From Girardinichthys multiradiatus (Eukaryota > Chordata > Actinopteri > Cyprinodontiformes > Goodeidae), in assembly GCF_021462225.1 (NCBI RefSeq), contig NC_061795.1:48165880-48229879 (forward strand): a stretch of 64,000 bases of DNA, read 5' to 3'. The notes under the pieces were generated by a model. It had not been told where the DNA came from, searched no databases, and saw only the letters and a list, made by a program, of their open reading frames with translations. Positions 22,265 through 34,200 of this stretch are shown one piece after another. Positions within the stretch are counted from its first letter, which is position 1, and the number at the start of each line of letters is the position of its first letter. A program made the position numbers and the translations under genes.

Positions 22265-25200
22265 GTAAGAGAACACCTTTCTCTCACTCACAAAAACATG
22301 ATCATCTAACTTAAGGTTTGTGTTACGCAAGTGTCATAGGTTACTATCTCGTGTTACGTTTGAAAAGCAAAAACTTGTATCCAGGTAGATTCATGTAGCA
22401 CACACTGTAATTTGTATGATTTTGATAAAACAAATTGCAAAAACATTACTGATAAAAACAGGAGCTGCAAGCTGCAGGGCCTGTTTTTAACAGCAATGAT
22501 TTTGGTTTCATGATCTAAAAAACCTTTTTGATTTTGTTCAAATTTCAGTTTCCATTTTGCACAACAAATTCAAACAAAACATCCATTTTAGTTTACATTA
22601 TATTTCAGAATCAGTTTTTCTGTTTTCTGTTATGTTCAGACATATTTATGTGGTGTACAGGTTTGCTTTTCATCAGAGGTTCAAAGATTCACCCGAGTGT
22701 AATAAGGATTTTTGTCTTGATGTAGTTCTGTTCTGGTTTCCTTATCCTCCTTCAGCTTAGCCTCAATGTTTGGTTTGTGAGAGTCCTGGAGCCACGTCCA
22801 CCCTCTACCATACTGAGCGATATGTGGCATGGTTACTCACATCTAGGAGATGCTGTGCACAATTGCAGCCTTGTTTGTGGACCACAGGGCAGCTGCACTG
22901 GGGTAGTTCAATTTAAGCAGCAACCTTTGCTTCTTGATTCAGGATCTGAACTTCTGCTAGGCAGAGACAGCGTAAAGGTCTAAATCTGCTTGATAGAAAA
23001 GATCTCTGGACTTAGATTTATTCATGCTGATGTTATCCAATCAGTAACCCTCCCCGTAAACTTACCCAGGAATAAAGAACCCATTCTGAGGGTAGCAAAA
23101 AACCCTGATATCACATTTTAGCAGAAATATTGATATTGTAAAATGTCAGGAAAATTTGGAATTAGTGAATCACAAAGTTCTGATTAAATGGTAAAACAGA
23201 AAGTTAATCCAAAGCATTGGTCATATTTTGTCAATCTTGTGATCAGTGAACCCAAAGATAAAGAGTGTTTTAAGTATTGCTGCAAAATGTTAGAAAATCT
23301 TGTGGTGATGATTTTAGTTGCGATATACGCCTGTTTTCTTCTTTTCTCTCTTTCTCCTCTGTGCCTTCATCACTCTGTGACCTTTAGCATTTTAGACAAT
23401 GCCATCAGTGTCTAGTGTGAACATCTGCTGCTGTGAGACTCTGTCCAACTAGCTAAATATTACATTATCATGAAAATGCAAGTTCATAACACCTGGAATA
23501 TATCAGGCAACAATTATTGCACTTCTATCAGTGCGATGAGTCCTTTGCGATATGGGGGACAGTGGCTCAGGAGCTAGAGGTTCATACAGTTACAGTTGGG
23601 TTGCCGGAGCAGCAGAGAGGAGAGACGCTGCTGTCTGGACTGGTGAACTCTAACGCTTGTATGAAGAAGTTTTGAGCTTTATGAGGACATTTTTGCCTTA
23701 GCCATGGCAATAACGAGGACCAGGACTTTAAAGCACAAAGCTGCGGACATCTGACCGCGGTGAGGTTAGGTTTAGGTTGGATGTTTGATTTTCATGCTCC
23801 ATGGATTCAGCGGGTCTTCCTCCAGTTTGATCCGATGCAGGCAGTCTGATTACGGGCAGCTGCTCTCTGCCTGCTCCCTCCTGCTGCAGATGCTGGGTCT
23901 CTTGGGGATTGTCAAGAAATGTCAGAACCAAACACACTGTTTCATAGTGGTATTGTTCTGTGTGTTTTGGGGGACATATTTGTGTGTCTGAACAACTGAT
24001 TTTATGTGTGATCAGCTGGTTTAAGATGATATTAAATACAGCGCCCCCTACCTGCATGTAATTCAGACAGCTGACATGTCCTTTTTCTTTCAGCCTTCAG
24101 GTTGGTTTATAATTCCTAATAGTAAAATTATATTTCAGTTTGACTCACTCTGGCCATTGTGGTCCTTATTATTGTAGTCGCTCCTGAGTTTTATTAACTA
24201 TTCTCTGCACTACCTCTTGACAAACCTTCTCACTTCTCCTCGTCCCATGGCCAATCAGTGAACAGCAGTCTGTTCACATCACGTAGTTTCTACTCAGGCC
24301 CCGTTGAACCTGCTCAGGAGCAGTGACCAAAAAAGTAGGTACCAGTATGGAAAAAACAGGAATGGGAACGCTCGCAAAGTGGGCTGAGTGGAGCAGAACC
24401 GGGCTGAATAGAGCCAGTGGAAAAGGGGCATAAGAAGAGCCAATTCTCATCCCACTGCTTCACACTTGGATAGCAGCTGCTCCAGTGCATGCTGAATGTC
24501 ATGGCCTGTAGGCACCTACAGAACCACATCACCTGGATAAAGCAAAGTTGAGGTTCCCAAGCCAGACATCCTCCTCTCCATGATTAAGCCTTGTGAGGCT
24601 GTCCATGAACACCACAGTCAGGATCAGGGGACAGCCTGGCGGGGTGCAGCTCACAACGGCCTGAAGTACATTCCTTAATCTCATGCTACGCTCTGCAGAC
24701 GCTCTTTCTACACTGATTAAACATGCACCTACTTTAGGAAGCTGACTGCTTGAAGTGGCTTCATCTGATGGCAGTCTGACTGATGTTCTGACCAATAGTT
24801 AATCTATTAAAACTACAAGTGATCATTAAGTACGGGAAAAAAATATGTTACAGTAAAAGTAACACACTGTCCAGATGCAAAAGCAGATTGTCCGTTTTGG
24901 ACTCTTCGCCCAACACCTACACAGTATACCAATATGAAGGGGGGGGGCATCATAGGCAGCACACAGTTTTCTTGGATGCGTGTGTCAGGAGTTGATGTAA
25001 AAACAGGTTCTCAGTTCTTTCATGTTTTGACTCTTGCAAAACCCATTTTTAGATTTGTTGAAATGCTGGGAGGATGAGAAACTGTGGGAAAGCACCGTTA
25101 GTATTCCACGTTCGTCGTGTGTTGGTCGTAATAAAAGCATAGTGAGTAGAGGCAGATGATCTGAAAAACGTTTTACTCAAATCTTTAGCTTCTTTTTACT

Positions 25201-28200
25201 TTTTAAACAGCCAGATTAGATCATTTATGACTACTGGCTTTAAATACAGCTGCTGCTGCTTTGTGCAGGTTGAAATGTAACCTGAGAATATTGCACTGAT
25301 TGTTGTTGCATCTGGTTTTGAAACTGGTGCTAAAGATGTCCAAAATCACTTCACATTTAAATTTTCCTTATTACTCCCAATAAAAAGACATTGTTGCTAC
25401 CACCAAGATTTTGGTAAATGTCATAATCTCCACAAATGCTTTGAATGTCATATCATTCTCCTGATCATAAGTGAAGAACATGAGTTTGGTCATAATGAGA
25501 GCTGCAGCACAGCCCATGTCATCAGGCTTGGCAGCAGTTGTGCATAAGTCTGAGTCTGCCCCAGCTAATAGTGATCATGCTACTGCCAGGGGATGTGTAC
25601 TACTACATAACACATACTGCCATTATATATCATTACACCCAGGTAGTGCATACAAAGATTTTCCACGTAAACTGTAATCTGAGAGTAAATATCATTTAAC
25701 AGAATTAGTTTTTTATTTCCAACACCATAAAAAGTACTCGTCGTCTTCCGCTTATCCGGGTCGCGGGGGCAGCAGACTCAGCAGAGACGCCCAGACGTCC
25801 CTCTCCCCAGACACCTCCTCCAGCTCCTCCAGGGGGAGCCCAAGGCGTTCCCAGGCCAGCCGAGAGACATAGTCCCTCCAGCGTGTCCTGGGCCGTCCCC
25901 TGGGCCTCCTCCCGGTGGGACGTGCCTGGAACACCTCCCGAGGAAGGCGTCCAGGAGGCATCCGGTATAGATGCCCGAGCCACCTCAACTGGCTCCTCTC
26001 GATGTGGAGGAGCAGTGGCTCTACTCCGAGCCCCTCCCGGATGGCCGAGCTCCTCACCCTATCTCTAAGGGAGTGCCCGGCCACCCTACGGAGGAACCTC
26101 TTTTCAGCCGCTTGTATCCGGGATCTCGTTCTTTCGGTCATGACCCAAAATTCATGGCCATAGGTAGACCGATCGGTAAATTGAGAGCTTTGCTTTTCGG
26201 CTCAGCTCTCTCTTCACCACAACGGACCGGCACACCGCCCCCATTACTGTGGCAGCCGCACCGATCCGTCTGTCGATCTCCTGCTCCATTCTTCCCTCAC
26301 TCGTGAACAAGACCCCGAGATACTTAAACTCCTCCACTTGAGGCAGGAACTCCCCTCCAACCTGAAGAGGACAAGCCACCCTTTTCCGGTCGAGAACCAT
26401 GGCCTCGGACTTGGAGGAGCTGATCCTCATCCCAGCCGCTTCACACTCAGCTGCGAACCGCCACAGCGCATGCTGTAGGTCTTGGCTAGAGGGGGCCAGC
26501 AGGACCACGTCATCCGCAAAAAGAAGAGACGAAATCCACTGGTCCCCAAACCAGACCCCCTCCAGCCCTTGGCTGCGTCTAGAAATCCTGTCCATAAAAG
26601 TTATGAACAGGACCGGTGACAAAGGGCAGCCCTGCCGGAGTCCAACATGCACCGGGAACAGGTCCGACTTAGTGCCGGCAATGCGGACCAAACTCTTGCT
26701 CCGCTCGTACAGGGACCGGATGGCCCCTAATAAAGGGCCCCCGATTCCATACTCCTGGAGCACCCCCACAGGGCATCACGAGGGACACAGTCGAATGCCT
26801 TCTCCAGGTCCACAAAACACATGTGAACCGGTTGGGCAAACTCCCATGAACCCTCGAGTACCCTGTAGAGGGTATAGAGCTGGTCCAGTGTTCCACGGCC
26901 GGGACGAAAACCACACTGCTCTTCCTGCTGTCACAACAACTGATAGGAGTGAGACAGCTGGAAATAATGGAGTTCTCCTCCAAAACGGATTTGCCCCACT
27001 ACAGAACGAAAACTATCCATCTTCTGAGATCAATAAAAGGTTTGAGAACAACCTTCATTCTAAACAGTCTTCTCCTAAATTGCCAGAGAAAAAGTGCCCC
27101 ACCGGACCAAGAACCCTAATAGTGGTTAACACAGCTCTGGATGGGATTAAAAACTTCTGCAACAAGAAAAACACAGAAGTTGGTCTCTGTTATGTCAGAG
27201 AATATTCTTGCAATCACAGAAAAGCGCCTGTCTCTAGAAAACCTTCTTATACACTGTGGAGCCATGGATGACGTGGCTAAGAAAAAATCAGAAGGACTGA
27301 AGGAGGATTTCACTTGTCTTCTGAATATTGCTGGAGGTCTCAATATCAAGGTGTTCCTCAGCGGATCCTTTGCACCGATTTTCTGTGGAGATGAGGTTTT
27401 TTTGAAACTTCTGATGATTAATAAGTGGTTGAAAAAAACATGTGCTACTAAATCTGTGAACTTCATCGACAACTTTAATATTTTTTGTGAAAAAAGACAA
27501 CTCTTCAAGCAAGATGGTTTCTGTTTGAACAAGCCAGGAGCCAGACGTCTCACAACTAATCTCTTCTATTCAGTAAATAATCCGCCAGCAGCTTCGACCT
27601 TCAGCAGAGAACATGGAGTATCAACAACAATGATAACGATGCCTCCAACAGCTCCAGCAGAAACAATCAGCCAGTTGGCTGAGAAAGAGAGGTCATCACA
27701 AAAGGTCTCCCCGTCAAAATCCACAGGAGAAGTGGACCCCCCCGTTATACCCCCATCCCCCCAAACCCAGACCCAGACCGACACCCCTGGTAAACCCCCC
27801 TCACCCCGGACCCCGACCCAGACCGCACAAAACTCTCCCATCTCCCCACTGAGCCCGCTTTTTGCTTTACTGGATTCTGATAACATGAAAGGAGCTCTTA
27901 AAATCGGGACCCAAATGGTTCTGACATCTTCTCCATTCAACACCCCCCGTGGCCGAGGCCCTGATACTAAACCAACATCTTCCAAATGCCGTAGACCTCC
28001 ACCACCTCCTAATCTATCTCCTCCTAATCAGGACCTTCAAATCACTTCTCTGTGATACAGTCTGGGCTCCAGTGGTAACTCTATCAGAAATGAGCATGTC
28101 CAGGAAAAACTTGGGCCCCTAATAGGAGATAGTTATAAAATCTCTGTGCTTATATGTGACAAAGCCAAAAGGATAAGAGACAGTAATAAACAATCAACAG

Positions 28201-31200
28201 AAGCCATAAACTGTCAGGTACAACCACACACAGAGTTAATATCAGCAACTAAGTCATATAAACTGGCTTTACTGAACATTAGATCTCTGTCAGGAAAATC
28301 ATTTTTAATCAATGACTTCATTACTGACCACGATCTTGATGTTCTGTTTTTAACAGAAACATGGTTACATGAATTTAATGAAGCTCCCATTCTGATAGAG
28401 TTGATGCCTCCGAACTACAATTTTCTTTGTGAGAGCAGACAGCAAAGAAAAGGTGGAGGGGTGGCCACTTTGTTTAAAGATTTATTAGAGTGTAAAAAAA
28501 GTATTTCTGGGCAAATTTGACTCTTAAATATGTGGCTCTCCGGGTAAAGAGCCCGGTCCAAACAATGTTCTTGAATATTTACAGGCCTCCTAAGTCCAAA
28601 ACAAACTTTATCAGTGATTTTAATGAGCTTTTATCTGTGATATGTGTTGATTATGACTGTTTAATTATTGTGGGATACTTCAACATTCACATGGACAATC
28701 CCGAAGACAGAAGTACAATAGATCTATGTGACACTCTTAGAAATGTTGGTTTGACTCAACATGTTAAACAGCAATCGCACAAACAGGGACATATTTTGGA
28801 CTTGATCATCACTAAGGGTCTAAACATTTCCAAGGTGTCTGTAACTGATGTTGCTCTATCTGACCACTTTTCTGTTATTTTTGAAAGCATCATCTGCAAT
28901 GACTCAGTTTGCCAAAGAGACATGATAAGAAAACACATCTTTAAGGACAGTGCTGCTGAAACCTTTAACCAGATTTACTCTTCTACCTCCACTTTGCCCT
29001 GTAACACTGTAGATGAGCTGGTAGATAACTTTCATTCTAAAATCTCAGACATCATTGATTCAATTGCTTCAATTAAAGTGAAAGTTGTTTCTGGGAAGAA
29101 AATGTCTCCATGGAGAAGTGCTCCACCAGTCAGAAGTGAAAGAAAGGAGTGTCGAAAAGCTGAACGCAGGTGGAGAAAGACTGGACTCCAGGTTCACTAT
29201 ATTATCTATAAAGAGAGACTATACAGATATAACCTACAACTAAAAAATGTGAGGGAATCCTTCTTTTCTGAGATCATCAGCAACAAAATCAATAATGCTC
29301 GTGCATTATTTGCCACGGTCGACACGTTAACAAACCCTCCTGTAACTGTAGCATCTGAACTCCACTCTACCAGGGCCTGCAATGAATTTGTTAACTTCTT
29401 CACTGAAAAAAACCCAAAAGATCAGAGAGGCAGTCAGCACATCCACATCAACTCCAGGACCAAAGTTGTCTCCAACTAGAACTGATTTTGACAAAATTTC
29501 TCAATTTCACCAAATAAACTACAGAAACTTAGAAGAAACAGCAACTAAGCTCTTCTTCCTGCTGTCTCGATGTTTTACCCACAGCTTTCCTTAAGAAAGT
29601 TTTGTCTGTAATAACATCTGATTTAACACAAATAATAAACACGTCCCTTTTGTCAGGTGTTTTCCCCCAGGCCCTGAAAACAGCAATTATCAAACCTCTA
29701 TTGAAAAAGAGCAATTTGGACAAGCTGCTACTGCAGAACTACAGGCCTATATCAAACCTCCCCTTCATCAGTAAGATTATTGAAAAAGCTGTGTTTCAAC
29801 AGTTAAACAATTTCCTAACAACGACCAATCGCTTCGATGTCTTCCAGTCAGGCTTCCTGCTCACCACAGTACAGATACTGCTCTTTTCAAGGTGTTCAAT
29901 GACATCCGTATAAATGCAGACTGTGGAAGAACCACAGTGCTGGTATTATTGGATCTTAGTGCAGCATTCGACACTTGTTAATCACTCCATTTTATTAGAG
30001 CGCCTGGAAAACTGGGTTGGCCTTTCTGGTACAGCACTCAATTGGTTTAAATCCTACTTTGATTTGAATCCTACTTGAAGGACAGGGACTTTTTTGTGTC
30101 AGTAGGTAACTTTACAGCACAGACCACAAAAATCACGTGGCGTTCCCCAAGGGTCCATCTTAGGGCCTCTCCTATTCAATATCTACATGCTCCCCCTAAC
30201 TCAGATTTTAATAAACGATAACGTAAGTTATCATAACTATGCAGACGACACACAGCTATACGTTACGATGTCACCAGGTGACCATGAACTCATTCAAGCG
30301 CTGGGTAAATGCTTAGAAGAAATCAATGCATGGACGGGCCAAAATTTTCTTCAGTTGAATCAAAACAAAACCGAAGTAATAATCTTTGGACCAAAGGAAG
30401 AGCGTTTAAAAGTTAACACACAGCTTCAGTTAATACAGCTAGAAACCACCAGTCAGGCTCGAAACCTGGGTGTAGTGATGGACTCAGACCTGAACCTTCA
30501 GAGGCACATAAAGATGGTAATAAGGTCGGCCTTCTATCACCTAAAAATCATCTCCAGGATTAAAGGACTAATGTCTCAGCAGGACCTTGAAAAACTAATT
30601 CATGCGTTCATATTTAGTAGAATTGATTACTGCAACGGTGTCTTCACAGGTCTGCCTAAAAAGTGGATCAGACAGCTGCAGTTGATCCAGAACGCTGCTG
30701 CCCGCGTCCTCACTAGAACTAAGAAAGTGGAGCACATCAGCCCGGTTCTAAAGTCCCTACACTGGCTCCCAGTAGCTCAGAGAATAGAGTTTAAAATACT
30801 TCTGTTAGTCTATAAATCACTGAATGGCTTAGCACCAAAATATATTACAGACTTGTTGTCAGTGTATCAACCACCCAGACCTCTCAGGTCTTCTGGCTCA
30901 AATCTACTCTGCAGAACCAGAACCAGAACCAAACATGGAGATGCAGCTTTTAATTCTTATGCTCCACTAATCTGGAATAAACTGCCAGAAAACTGTAAAA
31001 TCGCTGAAACCCTAAGTTGCTTTAAATCAAGATTAAAAACTTATTTGTTTAGAGTGGCCTTTGACTGGGCCATCTAAACATTATTAGTAAAGTTTTCAGT
31101 CCAATTTTCCTTTCATTTTTTTATCCATCATTCTATTCTCTTTATTTTATTTTATTTTATTTTAACTGTCAGCAACTAAAATAACAGCAACTAGAGAACA

Positions 31201-34200
31201 AAAACAACAGGGAGGAAACAAGGATCTGTTTTCTCCCTGTTGTTTTTGTTCTCTAGTTGCTTTTATTTTAGTTTATTCACTGTAATAATAATAATCATCT
31301 TTATTGGTCATTGCACATGAACATTACAACACAAATATCTCCTCTGCATTTAACCCATCCCTTATAGGGAGCAGTGGGCTGCCATTGTGCGGCGCCCGGG
31401 GAGCATTCTGGGGCTAAGGGTCTGTAGATTAGGTTCGTAGTTCATTATTGTGTTTGCACATCCCTGGACATTTCTGTGTTAATTAGCCTCCATCCTTCAT
31501 TGGCTCTACGTTCTCCCGGTCTCCAGCTGCTCCACATTACATCTGATCTGATCTTCTAGTTCTTTGGTCATTTCTCCACCCTGCCTCTGTATTTAAACTC
31601 TGGTTTTCACTGCTCACCACTGGGTCCTACTGTTAGTCTCGCCAAGCCACGCCAGTTACTCTACCTGTGTTCCTTGTCCTACGGCCTTCTCAGTGAGTTA
31701 CAGGTTCTGTTATTTGTCGTGTCTATGTTTCCTTGCCGCTCCCAAGCTTCTGTTTGCATGTTGGTCCAGCACAAAACCCACCATTCTGTGACAGTTCGGC
31801 TCCTAAGTTGTAAGCAAGATTAACAAAAGTGGTTCTGGACCTTTGACCTTATTTAGAAATCAGATTTCAACACAGGTTCTGAGAAGCACTGGCGAATGCT
31901 AACAGTTTTTCAGCTTTTTCGTGCAGGCTAAATCCTTTTGTTTCAATCCTCTCTGCATTACAGCAGTACTTGCAAACCTTCCAGTAAGAACTTCACTTGA
32001 CCCATCTCAGACATTTTTCCATATAATGATTTTTAGACCTGAAAGTTTCCTTCCAACCGCCTGGAGTTGTTAACAGAACCCAGCAGACGGTGTTTGCTAG
32101 CACAGGACCTGGACTCTGTCTGTGGCCTGTGAGAGGACTGAGGCAGAGTGGAGGAGAGTGCTGAGTGGTGCAGTCCTCTGTGCCGTTCTGGCTGCACTCA
32201 GGATTGAGTTTTTATGTGTGATTCTGGACCTGGGCTCTGATCATCTATAGGAGAAACTACTCGTTCTGTTCTGGAACTTTATACAAAGTTTTTATTTTAT
32301 TTGGAGCCCAGAGTGTCAGATATGAGTGAAGATGACAGGAAAAATGTTGAGGAAAGTCATCATTGCCCTGTAGCTCTTTGCATGTTTGTTTCTGTCATCC
32401 TCCCTCTTCCTTTTTCTCAACTGGACTCTTGTACCACTCTTCCCCTCCCCCTTATGCTGCCCCCTCTTCCTTAACCCCCGTTCCCCTATCTGACAAAGTA
32501 TCCCCTCAGGAAAGTAAAACAAGGGTCACATGAATATTTTGTGAGGTCTGTAGTCGACCTCCTTTTTCCAGGTTCATATTTTTCAGAATCAGACAAATGA
32601 TAAAGTTGCAGCAACTCATGGCAACTTCTGATTTATCAAAGCATTAAATTAACAGCAACATTTGGGGTATTTTTTCCATTTTTATTTCTGTGCTTTATAG
32701 CAGCTATAGTTGTTTGTGCACTGGTGCTTTGTGATAAAGCTGCAGCTTGTTTTCAGTTTTGCAGTGCACTGGAGGGCTGCTTGAGCTTTTGCAGAGATCT
32801 TGATCTCATTCGGCTTCACTGATAACAACAACACTATCTTTTCCATCTTAAAAGCTTCCCTGATAAACCAGACATCAGCAGCACAGCCATATCTTGATTG
32901 TTTGACTGCTCTCAGTGTTCACGGCTGCTGCCAACTGAAAATAGCCAATCACGTAAGGGGCTCAGCTGAAAACAGAACCATGTGTGGGGTTGTAGTTAGT
33001 GCGGGTTAATACCAAAGAAACGTTTCCTTCTGTTCCCCCAAAAATTACACAACCATTAAATGACTTTGCTTTGCAATAAAAAGTCTGGTAAACATAGAAA
33101 ATGAGGTCCGGTGTCCAAGCTTTCTTCACCCCTAAAACATAAATTGTCTGTGTGCAGCAGCTTGGTAACCATTCCTTTTATTAGTTTGAACTATAACATT
33201 AACGTTTAGCCTGGATGAACATTTCTTTCCTATGAAAAAATAAACACATTCATTGTTTTGATCATATTTGCCAACTGGATCATTGTCTTGTCTTTATCTT
33301 TCTCTACTCATGCTCCTTTTAGAATAATAGTTTGATTTTGTCAGCTCTTTTTACTGCATTAATATGCTCTAATTTAGTTTAAATTAGTATTTCCTATATC
33401 TTAAGGTTTCAGGTCATAATAACAGCATTATTACTAAAATATCATTGCTGTTGGGATGACTTCGGGCATTTCGGATCTGACAAACTCCTCACTGAATGAA
33501 GAGCGTTTCTGCTGGAGAATTCATCATGGTTTATTTTGTTGTGGGAGTCTGTGAAACAGAAACCATGTCAGCGTCTAGCAGTAATAATCCATGTCTTATT
33601 AGGATCCTTTTAATGTGACTGACTGCTGTAATTCACGTCTGGAACTGGATGTATAAACCCGCACAAGAACAAACAGTGTAACTAGTCATTTCTGTGTCGT
33701 CAGCTGCTTGAATATAAGCTAGTAGATTAATTCCCTTGTGACAGAAAAGGCTAGGTGCATCAATGATGCTTTACTATGATGAAAAAACACATTTACAGCT
33801 AAACATCACAGATCCGAGCAGATAATGATCGTTTTCAAGGTCTGCAAAAACAAAATACATTGGGGAAAATATCCATCCATCCATTGCCTAAGGCCAGACC
33901 TCTCTTAAATATCTGCCATACATTCCTAAAATCATGAAATGAAGTCATTGTGATTGGAAACGAAGAGAAAAGTGAGGAAAATGAAGGTTATTCTCATCCT
34001 ACCAAAATTAAACAACATCCAACTGAGGAAACTCGTTTGTGTACTTCACAGTAAGGTGTAACTTTTTCGATAAATTCATTTAAAAAAAAATCATCAGCGT
34101 AATAGTCCATCCAGTTTTCTCTGAGTCAGTCCAACTATTTTCCTGAAGCTGTGGAGTTGAGTTACCGTGTTGGGACATGATATTTGATGGTGTCCACAGG

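Larger units (their letters stand above)
25735..26937 (-). mobile_element. 5'-truncated Rex3/RTE-like non-LTR retrotransposon (reverse transcriptase and C-terminal part)
   Basis: The - strand encodes the 3' half of a LINE polyprotein: [60 protein letters not shown], the catalytic [14 protein letters not shown], then [15 protein letters not shown]-terminal part follows (26141 down to 25752) with [20 protein letters not shown] and [20 protein letters not shown]. The 3' end reads CCGGATAAGCGGAAGACGAC, the tail typical of fish Rex3-type elements as I remember them. The element is dead: one G is missing in the GGGGG run after ALWG (near 26763-26770), a stop and frameshift lie at 26141-26155, and the 5' part including the endonuclease is absent. 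The clade name is a recollection; that it is a reverse transcriptase is clear. Confidence 0.8.
26940..31140 (+). mobile_element. L2-type LINE, nearly full length but broken
   Basis: On the + strand in order: an ORF1 with SGNH/GDSL-esterase relics (about 27110-28055), an endonuclease (28146-29100), a reverse transcriptase (29602-30800) and the C-terminal region to the stop at 31077, then an AT-rich tail with TTTTA repeats. The C-terminal block [20 protein letters not shown] with [20 protein letters not shown] is characteristic of L2/CR1-group LINEs in fish. At least four frameshifts or stops (near 27190, 28515, 29480-29600 and 29900-30187) and changed catalytic residues make it inactive. It abuts the oppositely oriented Rex3-like fragment. 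The exact 5' end is not resolved. Confidence 0.85.

Noticed and set aside
22777..22983. 68-codon ORF in intron 2
   Set aside because: No splice borders or homology that I can recognise; length is within chance expectation.
26399..27271. 290-codon + strand ORF
   Set aside because: The first half is the antisense of the Rex3-like reverse transcriptase and the second half is a broken piece of the L2-type LINE ORF1; not a host gene.
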